Assembly (NCBI RefSeq): GCF_910591885.1
Contig: NC_063274.1
Location: 9,467,725 to 9,531,724 of the forward strand
Origin: Bombus terrestris
Taxonomy: Eukaryota > Arthropoda > Insecta > Hymenoptera > Apidae
DNA: 64,000 nucleotides
Direction of reading: 5' to 3'
In this document: positions 48,611 to 61,200 of the stretch, one piece after another
Layout: each line of letters starts with the position of its first letter
Numbering within the stretch: the first letter of the stretch is position 1
The notes under the pieces: generated by a model
Seen by the model: only the letters and a program-made list of their open reading frames with translations
Told to the model about the DNA's origin: nothing
Databases searched by the model: none
Program-made: the position numbers and the translations under genes

Positions 48611-51600
48611 ATATCATTTTTTATTTTTATTCATTATCAGCTTTTCTCAACACTGGATAACACTACTTGCCCATACACGTTTTTTTTTTAAATTTTCACT
48701 TTTCAAACATTCTCCTAACTCGCTATTACTCTAGCCTCAAAAACGTCTTCCAAAAATCCCCCAAAATAGCTACAACCAACGCGATACATATTCCTACTAC
48801 CACGTAGCAAAATTACAATACAACATCGACTTCCAGCATCGATTTCCGAATTCTATAATGAACAATGATACACGCGACAGAATCGAACGTGCCATCGAAG
48901 ATCAGTCGATCGGAGAAAGCTACTTATGTATTACAATCGAGTCACCGATGATACATGACTCTTTTTCGGTTTCGGATCAGTGTTACAGCCTTTTGGCAAG
49001 CTGCCCATCTTCCATGGCTCTTCTATAAGTCTCTACGAAGAGCGCCGTGGAAGTCCTCGCTGCCTTTGCCCTCTATAACGTTCAAGACATATAACTCCGG
49101 TGTCGTGATTGTGAACATAACTCGTGCCGAAATTTTTCAGCGCCCGTTGAATTGGAATATAAATCGTCTGTCGTCCGGGTGCGCGCCGTTTCCGCTGACG
49201 ATCCACCACCACCACGATTAACCGTGTCTGTCACGCGTGCGTGTACCAGTAGTGCACCATGGCCACGAGAATTGTTAATGCCTATCGCACTGAGGATTAT
49301 TGCGAATGTTTTCGATCGAAAATCTGCCTCTTTTTAATTTGATTGTTTTTTTAGGTAATTGATCGAATGTATGGTTAGCGTCGGATGTGACGACGTTCAT
49401 TGTTGCTCATAATTAGACTACAGAGATTTATGTATTTATAAGAAGATTGAAAGTGCAAAAATTCGCAGGATGCAAATAATTTACAAAAATGTATACAATA
49501 TTCAGAGTATAGCGATCTCTATAACATTTAATAAGTAAAACAATCTATCTAGATTTAATTATCTTTGTAAGAATATGAATTTGCATAGTAGCTAGGGATC
49601 CTTACTTAACTTGCATAATACAAGTGAACTACAAAAAGTATAAGATATTCAATAGATACGTTAGATAGTAGACTAATAGTTGTATAATGATGTCATTATG
49701 AATTATTTTATATAATTCCGTATAATATAATTTGGATGAATAATTGATTAGTTAGTTGCAAGCATTACATGAATCCTTTAATTTAAATTTGATGCATGTT
49801 GATGCATATTGAAATAATTCGTAAAACATTATCCACGATTCAAAAATGAACATAATATAACAATTAAACAATGCTTACGTTATAAATTCTAACAAGTTTT
49901 ATTTGTACAACGAATATGGCGGTTTATGAAAATAATTTATATAACGCGAGAAAGGTCTTTGTTAATAGCAACATCATTAATAACTGACATTAAATTGCAT
50001 TAAAGATTTAATTACGATTATCCAGGTACATTAATTAAATTTAAAACGGGGATTATTAAAATATTAACATTGACTGCGATATCGAAATGCTATTAAATAA
50101 GGATGAATATTTAGACACGACGAATATTTTAATTCGAGCCAATTAAATCTGATTTTTAAATAATACGCGCATTTTAATAATAATCCATCATACGTGACAA
50201 GATCTCGACTAATAACGTTAAAACGTTTGATCGATTTTATTCATTATATGATTTATCGTTTAACTATCTTAGTTTGAAATTTTTCTTTCACTCTTAAACG
50301 ACAGAAGCCTTTCTATTCATGGTCGTTAGAAGGTATCCTTCTATAGCTAAAGAAGACAAAGTACAGAGAAAATTGGCCTCGAATTAGTATTCTTCGAGCA
50401 TAGAAATTAATTCCTGATCGATCACTATTTCGCTACGGGAATCATAATAAGGCAAAAGCTTAATCGGTCAATACTTTCTCTACGCATCAATAAAATGCAG
50501 AAAATTTCATCGATCAATTACGGATATTATACTTTCAAAGTTATTCTACTGTAAATTAATTTCTCCTCTTCTCTTTTTCATCGTTCATTTGCTAGCTAAT
50601 CAGTTATCAATTTTTCAGCTAATTTATTTACATTAAAAATTAATCGAAGTACATCTCGATAATTAATGATTTTTTAATTATACCACGAAGCATAAGTGAA
50701 AATAGCCAAGTTATTTGAATTCATGAGGATAGTAACTTGCAAGGATATTTCAAGCCATGTAAATCACAAGTTCACACTAGCAACGTCGTTTCAGTTTGCT
50801 CGAATTTAGGTGACTTGACTAAACTAAACTAGACTTAATTGTTATTCACACAAACTTTGGGAATGAACTGTTATACATCTCCTTAAGAAAACTCGAGGCC
50901 AGCTTTGTATTTTGATAAAAAGAAGCAAAATTATTCGTATCACAAAAGTCGCAGTAGCTTTTTTCAAAGTGTTTATAAAGGTGAAATAAAGATGTCTCTT
51001 CAAAGATTATTTCCCCAGTCTGTTGTCAACATTCGAAACGTTCTCGTATATTGAGGAGCGTTTGGCCATCCATGCGCTGGCACATCGTAATAATCTGGAC
51101 GTGATAAAACATAGTTTTCGTTGCGTTTCATGCTGGAGAAAATACTGCTCCGTTTGCTGGAGATACTTCCGTCTGTCCGCAAAGAATATTTTCTCCGTGT
51201 ACACGAAACGTTCCGACGAAACTACGAAACGATGGATCGTCCAATAGCGAAACAGTTTATATTATTCTTCACTTCTCCATCCTTTCCACTTTTGATACCA
51301 AATGCAACAATAACAGTGGACAAATATTAAAACACAAAACGTTTCATTCGATCGATATTGCAAGCGTAATTTATTTTATCAATTAGATTTATAGCTAAAT
51401 TTGGCATTTCTCTTCCTATAGATATTCGGAAGAAGTCTTTAAGGATATACCTGTTTGAATATTCAATGTAACAGCTATTTCATAAAAATTTTTCGTAGCA
51501 AGCATGACGAGCGTGATAATACTCTCTAGAAATTCCCTTTTACAGTTCAAAAGACTTATCCTAAAACATGTATACACAGAAACATTTACATTGCAACTAT

Positions 51601-52640
51601 TCCATATGCTGTATATATGTGCTTGTGTCCCTGGAATTCTAATTTCTAAATATCGTAGTCATAGCCTCTTTTAAAAATTCTCGTACCGTTAATCTTACAT
51701 GTTTTATAGTAATCTAGAATTATTTTATTATATGTAATGTATTTTTAATGAATAAAAGAAATATGGGAACATAAAAAATATAACAGTGAACATATACGAA
51801 AAATGTACAGATTATACATCTTTTTTTAGTGCTGTTAAAATTTTTAAATTTTTTTCCACTTTGCTTAATTATACTGAGCTTAATAAATTAATGAGTAAAA
51901 CATAACTCCGTAAAAAATTAAATCATTTTTTCCCTTTAAACAAATCATCCCAGAGGTAGCTGTGTCTAGATACTATTTTCCTCGAAAGAAGGATTTTTGA
52001 GGAGAATTTTTCGCACGTTATCTCCAATAATGGATTAAAATACACGTTTATCGTCGATAAAATGTTACAGTTGCGCGATATTATAAGAATATATACAGCA
52101 TCGAAGAACGTTTGGTATTCTCCTGTATTTATCTTTCGTGCCTTAAATCATCTTCATGAAACAATCTATTATGGACACGCGAAACACCCTGTATATCGGG
52201 TCTATTTTCCATCCGCAAAAAATTTATCGGTTGCGGAGTCGCCGAATCTAACCGGTTCGAAATCCAGGGACACAAAAATGCGCAGTCGATAGATCTAAAT
52301 ACAAAAAGCTCCAGACCTTTGAATCGCCTGTGATCAAAAAACGAATTCACGCGAGATATCGTGCAGTTGATCATCCTACACCGAGTTAACTGCGAACCAT
52401 GTCCGTCGATTACAACAGAAAAAGAATGGAATACAGACAGGCGAAAACTGTCAACGAACCGATGTATCGGGTGTTTGAATAAAAAAAAAAAACAAGCAGA
52501 GGAGAGAGATTCCTTACGAATTATCGGAAATACGATGGAAAAAGCCCCTGGTTTCAATTCAAACGAAACATGTAATTACACCGAGAATTCGTGACAGTTC
52601 GCGCCAATTAACTGACAATCTATTTTCGCCTCAGCTATTG
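48611..52640. other. Gene-free stretch
   Basis: No recognisable gene. A CpG-richer patch at 48950-49330 is open in short overlapping frames on both strands. From 49400 to 50700 the DNA is very AT-rich with many TAAT and ATTA cores, densest at about 49980-50260, as in homeodomain-responsive noncoding DNA. A transposon-end motif caccctgtata lies at 52185-52195, and a 12-A run at 52481-52492. Confidence 0.5.
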
Positions 52641-52670
52641 TCGATGCTAACGCTATTCTTTCTATTGCAG

Positions 52671-52738
52671 GTGTTTTCCACGAAGGATGGAGTATCATAG
52701 CTCTCGGGCTTATTCATTTCGAAGTTATGCATCGTAAG
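52671..52738 (+). CDS. Candidate internal exon (68 nt)
   Basis: This is the best exon-like signal in the window. A branch-point-like TGCTAAC (52645-52651) lies about 20 nt before the acceptor. A pyrimidine-rich ttctttctattgcag ends at 52670. After 68 nt the donor AAG/GTGAGT begins at 52739. One frame is open throughout: two bases finish a codon, followed by 22 residues with a hydrophobic middle (W-S-I-I-A-L-G-L-I), ending at a codon boundary. The other two frames have stops, so the exon could also be noncoding 5' UTR. It begins with GTGTTT directly after the AG, so it could also act as a recursive-splicing exon within a long intron. I recognise no protein family. The entering phase fits the candidate exon ending at 9970. 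Confidence 0.45.
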
Positions 52739-55700
52739 GTGAGTTGTTTCGGCAAATTTGTCATTCTAATTTCGGTGACATTCAATTGAAAGATCTTTTC
52801 ATTGCATATTAGTATTCATAAGGAATTTTTCATTTCACTTTGATTATCAGTATTTTCACTTATCAGAAATTATGCGAATATTTTGCTTTGGATATTTTAT
52901 GTAATCTTGCATGTTATATGCAACTTTCGAACTTTACACGAATGCATAAAAATCCGCGATATAATTATCAGAACTTTGTTTAACAATATTTTTTTTGATC
53001 CTCGTTCTCACGACTGGCTACAAAATTTATTCCTCGCATTTAACGTCGCCTAATTTCGCCACTATTAGTTGATCCTAATAAACTATAACACAATTTACTT
53101 CACATATAAGGATACAAAGCGTCTGCCGTAGGTTTCCTGACGCGACTTTCATTCCCTAGTTCCGCGGAATAAATATTCCATTCGTGCAGTCGTCGGGGCT
53201 CACTGTCAATTCGGTGGCCTCTCAAACAATATTTATTTAGCCGGTATCGATTTTGTTGGCATGATATTGGTTTCCCGTACCGTTGCTTGTATTTTACCTC
53301 TCTCTTTCTCTTCCTATCCCTCTCCGTTTCGGTATTTTCGCTCGCTAAACCTCTGACCCGCGTTCGTTTTTAACCGTTTCCATCGTTATTTCTTGCGCGG
53401 CCGATGAAAAATCGCGCAGAAGCTCTAGGGTAAACTGATTTATAAACATTCAAGATTCGAATCATCGTGTTCGTCGCGCGAGGAACGCCTTATAGGCTTA
53501 TATATACGTATCGTATTTTCATGAAGAGACGGTAAAGATTTGTCACGGGGAAAAAGAGATGTTAACGGAATAAAAATAAGGGAAAAAGGAGGGAAAGGGA
53601 AAAAGCAAAATAGGAACGTCGAGTGTACAGAGAGAGGGATGAAAGCTGTTTCCGCGTGCACAATACTATTTCCGGCACAATGATGGATTCAATTTTCGAT
53701 AGAAATACATTCGACTCGATGGGTACAATATTATCTTCCGGAACTGATATTGTATGAAAGAAACTTCGAAATAGTCTAGTTGCTTGTCCTCGTTTTCAGC
53801 GGAATTGAAAGACGATTAATTTCGGTCTTAATGTGTGTAATTAAACGCGTTATATTATCAGGTTAATGCATAAGTTTGTATATTTTTATACGATAGATAC
53901 GATTTTTTAAATTTCGTATCGTTTTACTAAATTATTTCGAAGTAAAGGTCGTAATCTTGAAATCTTGTATATCGACCTGATTTAATTACGTCAATGAGAT
54001 GCATTTAAGGAAACGATTTATTTAGAATACTTACACACAAATATGCTGTGTGGATTTTCGTATTGAAAATGGATTAATTGCCCAATGCGATAGAATTTCG
54101 CCGATGTAAATTTTAGCGTGCAAATATTCCTCTAAAGCGGTAAACGTTGGTTTGAGTATATTTGAATACGAATTCGATGTAATTGTATACGTATGAATCT
54201 AGCAGTGATTTTATTCTTACAAAATCTAAGTGATGACACTGAAATTACCAAGTGAAATTGAAGTAATGTAAGTTAAATATTCTGCTAAAAAGTATTCGAA
54301 TGTTTTGCAACGTAAAATTTAAAAATTTGTAGATCGTTTTTTTTATATTCGAATGCTTAACAAATGCTTCTTAAAATTTGGGAACGTCTAATCATTCTCT
54401 AAAATACCAATTTGTCGTACTGTAACAAGCCGAATGGATTTCGTGATCTTCCAACTAGTCGCACGTTACAAACCATGTGTAAAATATTAAAGCAACCTGC
54501 TCGATAACACTGAAACGATTAGCCACAAGATTCGTGCAGCGATTGCGGATGCATTTAAAAATTCGTTTAGATTGCCGTCTCAATTTTAATAACAGAGTAC
54601 AAGTTTTCTTTTAGTCCTCCCGTTATCACCGTTAGCACGCGAAAACCGACACGGCTTAGCATTTTTAATTAACGATATTAATGCATCTCGTCGCGAATGT
54701 GTAGCGGGTAACATAAGATACACAGCGCGCAGCCTGTTAAACTTACTTTTGTTCCGACAACGTTGAAACGCGTCGAATACGCCGTGACGCTATTCGTTCC
54801 GCTTTATATTTAATATAAAAATGTCAGCCGATACGCAATGTAAAATTTTCGAAATTAATCTTAGATGGCATCGCGAGCGTGACACAGGATATTTAACAAA
54901 GTTTTCACGTTTTTACCTGATAACTTGATTTATATCAACAAATGGTGCTGCTATACACGCAAAATGACACCCAGTAGATTTATTCGAAAGTAATTCAGCT
55001 TATGGATTGGTTATGGCGGTAACAATGAATGTTTGCCAACGATACACATTCGAATAAGCTTGTTCTAATAAACGCGAATAATAGGTATCACAGAGGGTCG
55101 TCACGCGAGCCTCTAACGATTTTATCGGTACTACGTATGGTATACGACCACCTCGTAATGAAACACTTGTTCATCTCCGTTAACCATGACCCTGTATAGC
55201 CACTGTCTTTTTTTAGTTATAATCGTAAAAAATGCGAGATTCTGAATGGAACGGAATCATAATATTAATATTCTGACCCGAACGGAATAATAATCATATG
55301 TCGTTACTAATACACATTTATGTAATGAAATAAATGAGAGATCAAGGAGACATTGGTTTTTTTATGGCTTTGTTGTCAGAATAATCACTTATCAAAATTA
55401 ATTAAATATTCGGTTCGAGAGACGTACAAATGTTGATAATAAAAATTAGTGCATTATTGCAAAAATTAATTCATAAAGGTATTATAGACATTTCTCGTTT
55501 GATGTAATATACTTCATGGGTGCAGCTTCGATGAACCTCTCAAATCGGATACCAAGGACTAATTATCCAAGAAGCGTGTATTATAAGAGTAATTCTGAGA
55601 TAATCGATCCTATTACCATCTATTAAATTGAACACTCACATATCCAGTGTCATCGTGTTACCGTGTGCGCGAACGATATATATAGTCGAATACGTAATTT

Positions 55701-57623
55701 TTCTTCCCAGACAAGTCACCGTAATGGCACGAAGGTGCGTCCTCAATATGTTGCGCGATGAAGCAACGCATTTGCATAAAGATCGTCGTTATTGGAAGCC
55801 AAACTGTGTATCATAAATAGTTCAGCTTGAGTTGGTCCAGACACAACGTGGTAATATCTTCCAAATATGCACCAATCGTCTCGGATGACATTAGTAATAC
55901 GAAAAGTGGGTTCTGGCCTGGACTGAAAGAGTACTTGGAGATATTTAGAATAATTTTAGAGTAATTCTTAATTAAGAGTCTCGGGTGACGTCGCTTATAC
56001 AAATTCCGTAATCATCAAGCACGACCGATATATCGTGACTTCCGGTACTCCTGGCTATTTACATTGCCAGTCGAGGTCCACTCGTGAACGGTCGAGCAAA
56101 TTGAAGGATCACTCGATGAACTTATCGGATAGGTCTCTGCAGTCGACATTGTTGCTGAAAATAGAATTCTCTGTATTTCTGCGCTTCGATCGCACGACAA
56201 TATTACCTTCGCTTCTGAGAATTTTGTATCCAACAATGAAAAGAGGTTCCACGTTATCTTGTTTTAGCATCGAACGTAATCGAGGAAACTAATCGATTTT
56301 AACATAACAACTTTTCCAGCAATTATTTCATATATTATTTGATAATCTATAGATATTATGTTGTGTTTTAGAGATATTTGAAGAATATATATAAAGTTGG
56401 ACTGAGCTGTTTCTCTGAAATTATAATTTTTTTTAATTAATATACATATGCATTAATAGATCATATTCAAACGTATTGAATCTTCTGCTTGTAAAGCTCG
56501 TAAATGCTTGTAAATATCGCTTCCAAATTGTTATCTAATTAATTATTGTGATTAATATTTTCCAATACGTAAATGTAAGAAAGCAGGAGAAATTTTTCTA
56601 TAACTGCTTGTAATTCTTATTCTAAATATTCATTCGTTTTAAACGAATACAGATTAAGCATCTTCGAAGGATGCAATTCATTTATGGTATGAAATTTCAA
56701 CGATACAGGAGCTTTCCATTTAACCGGGGTGTTAAACGTCACGCGTCGTTCTATCAATCGTGCTTCGTCAGTTCGATTATCCTCTGTGTCATTCGATGTG
56801 ATCTTCAAGCGTTTATGCGTCTGTCCGTCAGATAGGTTTCTCCCTCTGATTGGCTGTAAATAATCGCTTTCCCGTCACAGTGGCTCCTCGCCTGTACGTC
56901 ATGCCACAGACATTCAAGATATTACATTGATTCGCCAAGTGCCAGTCGTTTCGCGACGTTACCAACTTTTCGGATAAATTATCTATTTTTTTTTTCAATC
57001 TAACAAAACGATCATTCGAAAGTGGCACAGTTAAACGCTTGACAAAGTTATTATTGTTTTAGTGGAAGAACCTTATTGGCCTCTTTATACTTGGTTACGG
57101 CAATATCATTTATTTCTCGTACGACATTCTATTCGATATTCAAATGTAGGGAGAGAATAGATTGGATAACTTGAAATTCTCTCCTTTCGAAAGAGATTAC
57201 TTGTGATTCAGTCTTCAATTTGTTAAAAGAGAAATTCCTATGCTAAGAAGCTGACTTGATTTCATCATCGACAATTTGCAATTTAAAATATACCAGCCTC
57301 TTAAAAGACAAACTGATCTAGTCCAATTGCTCTGAATTTCTCAATTTTGTTATGTAAGTACGTAGTTAATATCCAATTCTCAGGAAAACAAATTATATAC
57401 TTACTCCATGAGTTCTTTTATGACAAAAGAATGATATAAATAATAGTAAATTCCAAAGTAAATTCAAAAAGTAGCTTCTCCAACATCATCACTCTTTTCT
57501 GTTTTTCAGTCAAAGGACTGTCTCACAAAATGATTTATTTTATCATTAAAAACTTCCTCCTTCTCGTTTTAACATCAGGGAAGAATTATTAAAATCGTCA
57601 CGCGAAATCTTGAAATCCTCGCT
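52739..57623. other. Gene-free stretch after the candidate exon
   Basis: No further exon with comparable splice signals was found. Patches at 53100-53480 and 54590-54900 are CpG-richer and look like conserved noncoding DNA. A strong acceptor-like ttttctgtttttcag ends at 57509 but lacks a partner donor. A motif accctgtata at 55189-55198 resembles the transposon ends elsewhere. An octamer ATTTGCAT lies at 55770-55777. Confidence 0.5.
53857..53981. mobile_element. Possible short MITE, mariner-like ends
   Basis: The sequence begins atcaggttaatgcataagtt and ends with atcgacctgat. The terminal 11 bp match in inverted orientation at 9 positions. An inner inverted pair, gatacga and tcgtatc, lies at about 53900-53930. 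The left end resembles the ends of mariner elements as I remember them, which is not verified here. There is no coding sequence, and no clear target-site duplication was seen. Confidence 0.25.
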
Positions 57624-57656
57624 GCTCTCTTTCTCTCTCTTTCTCTCTCTTTCTCT
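57624..57656. repeat. TTTCTCTCTC simple repeat
   Basis: Three tandem copies of a 10-bp TTTCTCTCTC unit. Confidence 0.9.
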
Positions 57657-57923
57657 GTAAAGCAATCCTCTACGATACAACGCAAGTACCATGGAGAGGT
57701 ACTAGGAATTTATCAGTAGCCAGATATAATTAAGCGTGTAACGGATAACCGTTGCGCTCCCAAGTTCGACGGTGCATATACGTTTCGCTGCACAAACAAC
57801 GTGGGCCAGGCCACTGTTTCTACACCTTGCAGCCGAATTCCGATGCTGTCGGCCAGCCACTTATCTCCGACTAATCTGAATGTAATTTTAAGTGAAACAG
57901 TTTCCGAGAGTTTAATAAAGCGG

Positions 57924-57958
<35 letters not shown>
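57924..57958. repeat. (TC)n microsatellite
   Basis: A clean TC dinucleotide repeat of about fifteen units. Confidence 0.95.
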
Positions 57959-57961
<3 letters not shown>

Positions 57962-58584
57962 CTCTCGCGAGCGCTTACGGCAACAAGTGCAAATTACGCT
58001 GCTATTCCGGCAAGAGGACGGATCAGTGACTCGGTGAATGTAATAATTCTCCACTAGTACACCTAACACCTTCTACCACTCTTGCCTTATTATTTGCACG
58101 TTTTGGCGTTACCTATTGGTGAAACGATGTGTTTTTCTGAACGAATCTGTATCTTCTATCGCGAACATTTTCTAAAATAATGAATATTTCGAGGATACTT
58201 GCGTTTTTCATTGTCTAGTGAAAACATCATAATCCTGAGATAGCAATTCATTAAAAATTTATATGTAGATGTTTCAAATATTACAGTTATAAATTTAATT
58301 GCACACTTATTGGATAACCATTTATCATTTTGGCATTTTGCTGGCATTTGGTTTGATCTTTTGTTTGCCTACGTAGGGGTTAAAGTAAAGCTAAAACGAA
58401 AGTCTTAGAATTAAGGAAACTGTATAAGCAATTTGTTAATTAAATTGTACGTAATACTGAAATATTACATAAGAATTGACCAATCCACTTACAGCCGGTT
58501 TAGTATCTACTATATATTTTCTTACAATATTCATTTCGACATGAACCGGTAGCCTTTCAAAATATTACTAGCTACCCTACGAGT
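57959..58584. other. Gene-free stretch
   Basis: AT-rich DNA without a recognisable gene. The segment just before the TC repeat (57730-57900) is CpG-richer. Confidence 0.6.
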
Positions 58585-59233
58585 ATGGGATTTTCATGTA
58601 GTCTCGACGATGCCAGACTGCCGTCATTCGGGTGTACACCCTCGTTCCCTTCTTCGACAACACGAAACTGCTGTCGCAGTAGCCGAGGGTTGCCAACATG
58701 GGTGGTTGGTCGTCGAATTCGTTTTCTTCGCCGAGCACTCGTGGTACTGTTCTCTACACGGAATAAATGGCGCGTTTTGGACACCCTTGCACGACCGTCT
58801 CTTCCCTCATTCCCGTCTCGACTGGTTTTTCCACTTTGTCACCTTAACGCCGGGTGTAAGAGTGGCTGGGCTGCAACGAGGGCCGGCTTTATATCCGTGG
58901 CCAGATAAGAGCGTAGGGCACGGAGATTTACATGGACAGAGTAAAATGCAGGCACACTGGAATGCGGGAACCGGGCCGGAATGCTTGGATTTTTCGCCAG
59001 CCGGAAACAAGGGTCTGCGAACGGCTATTCCGATGAGCTGCGTACGAAGGGAAAGAAAGCGCCACCGGTCCGCAGATTTATCCATGTTAACGTCCAACCG
59101 CCACGCTGTTGGACCTGTCTTTTTACGGCTTTTTCCCTCGACCCTTGATCAACGTCTCTGTGAGGTTTTTGTTTTTAATTGCAGTGGTTTAACGCTGAAA
59201 TTAGCAAAGATTTTCAATTTTTTAAATTATTAG
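58585..59233 (+). other. GC-rich island with a 207-codon ATG open frame
   Basis: This island is the richest in G+C in the right half of the window. From an ATG at 58610 the plus strand is open to 59233, 207 codons, without an intron. The translation is rich in His, Arg, Leu, Gly, Pro and Trp, with no signal peptide, no membrane segment and no domain I recognise; its last 35 residues come from an AT-rich tail. The +1 frame at 58585-58908 and the minus strand at 58807-59097 are open too, which points to stop-poor composition rather than selection. GATA-like motifs (AGATAAGA near 58900) occur inside. It is either a conserved noncoding element or a poorly supported orphan gene. Confidence 0.3.
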
Positions 59234-60869
59234 ATTAATTGGTTAAATTAATTGCAATTGAAGAATTTTTAGAAATAAGGCGGTAGTTTCAATTTGTTAT
59301 TAAAGGAATGTTAAGGAATTTGACGAAATCAACATTGACTTGTATTGAGATAGACTCATTGATTGTATAGATATATCTATTTATTTCCTAATAATCTAAG
59401 TATTAACATATAATATAATACTTATGTACATATTACAAGTGGATGGTTTGGTTATACCTTTAAATCCTGGTTCCCCATGGTTCTGTTAATGTGATTTTCA
59501 TTATCTGCTTCACGTTCACCGTTGATCTGCTTTTCATTATCCTATACTATATGCTAATAACTCATATAGGCAAATAATTCACACAAAATCTCAATTTACA
59601 TACGTGCTTTAAATGAATTTATCGTTACTGTTTTGTTCTGCATCGTCAAGTATAAAATTAAATACTTACCTAAAAGTCTTATGCTAAAGTTCTTGCGCTT
59701 GTTTACTGTACTCATCATATAGGACATTGTATATGTTGAATAAATACAAACGTTACGAATATAAGTTTAGAATTACCATAATAATCGATGCGTTTACTCA
59801 CGGATTAAATGCTGCAAAATTTAGATCTGTCAAAATTACTCGTTGCTTGTGTGGTATTTATTGACACATGCTGTTCCGATTCTCGTTGTTAGTGTTTAAT
59901 TGGTTAATTAAGCGACTGGCGTTAGCTCTTAGATAAATAACGAGTGTGAATGACGATACATTCTAAGTAGTGTAAATTGTATGTTCGACGAAACTAATTG
60001 TCCTTAAACGTGACTCGTTCGAGAGTTTCTAATAGTGTTAAATATGAAGTACTTGTATTTAGAAAATAGAATTTTTCTGCAATTTCTAGGATTATACGAT
60101 ATTGCTTTCAGTATCATATACGAACAAAATTTGTCGCATCGAAGCGTAATAATTCAGGCGTAAGATATACGATCTTGAAAAGAAATACCCAACCAATCGC
60201 ATCGCATATTATCGACATTTGCCATCTGCTTCGTTATCGATGAAGCGACAGACAGGCGAAAAGCACAAAATAGGTCTTCGACCTACATTCTTGGTGATTC
60301 ATCTTTGAAATGCGAAAGTTTTCCACTCGGTAACCTACGTCAGTTTCAGAGATTACGTGGATTCGATCTGATAATTAGTAGCAATTTCCGACGAATCCGT
60401 TGCGGATAGATACGAGCGTGCATGAAAATCCGCATCATGGATTGTAAAACGCCTAATTACTAAATTAAACTTCGTCGCCAATGCTCGTTAAAATCGCCTT
60501 TTATGTTTCTCGATTTTTCTTGAGTGGTATGCCTTGACATAATTAATTATACTCATATGCAATATGATATGCCACGCAGAAGCTAAACTGATTAACTCCA
60601 TTAAGACTAAGTTGTGAAAAAAATTTACTGTCATTAAAAAAATTAAAAATTTACTTGAAAATTTCCAGAAATACAAGTGACAGGAAAGGATGGAAATGTA
60701 GTTCTCACAATGAAACACTAGTCGTTTACTGGTATTAAAAATAATAAATATTCAGAAAATGTATTTAATCGGTTGGATTTCTAAATGATTCTCATGTATC
60801 ACGCTCTTGTGACGATAACTAATTCGAGATAATTGGAGCAACTTCTACCTACCGATATCCGAATTGAAA
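59234..60869. other. Gene-free stretch
   Basis: No recognisable gene. A strong donor-like site on the minus strand (CTTTTAG/GTAAGTAT, plus-strand 59665-59680) has no convincing acceptor upstream. The segment 59860-59960 has homeodomain-type TTAATTGGTTAATTAAG and looks like conserved noncoding DNA. Confidence 0.5.
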
Positions 60870-61200
60870 TTAAATTCCTGGTTTAATTGATTAAACATTA
60901 CTCGTCCGTTGTACGTACGCACGGCTCTTTAGCTGGCATGCAATAAATCTGTGAATAGCAACGAGACGACGCGTGATGATGCCTAATGTGTCTGGGGAAA
61001 ATAGTTACGCTAAATATTATTTGCATTATTGCAATTGCCATTTGCATCGATGCAAATCGCCCGGATTTTAATGATGTTGGGGTGTAGCCCGTAATTAATG
61101 GCTTATACAGCGTGAGACATAATTAGAACCATTTTAATAATTCTATGATAATTTTACAACTGATTGATTTAGCTAAATGAGTTCATAGCCCGAAAGAAAC
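60870..61200. promoter_or_regulatory. Candidate enhancer with POU-octamer cluster
   Basis: Three octamer motifs lie within 39 bp: ATTTGCAT at 61019-61026, ATTTGCAT at 61040-61047 and its reverse ATGCAAAT at 61050-61057. The last two form a perfect 18-bp palindrome, ATTTGCATCGATGCAAAT, preceded by the palindrome GCAATTGC at 61031-61038. Homeodomain-type cores (TAATTGATTAA near 60897, TAATTAATGG near 61095, CATAATTAG near 61120) flank them. The octamer is the known binding site of POU-domain factors, and paired octamers can bind POU dimers. Regulatory function and target gene are inference; no gene is identified nearby. Confidence 0.45.

Noticed and set aside
57490..57545. Strong acceptor ttttctgtttttcag
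   Set aside because: No donor follows within a reasonable exon length, and all frames close quickly.
59665..59740. Minus-strand strong donor CTTTTAG/GTAAGTAT
   Set aside because: The only upstream AG lacks a pyrimidine tract, and the piece is AT-rich with stops.
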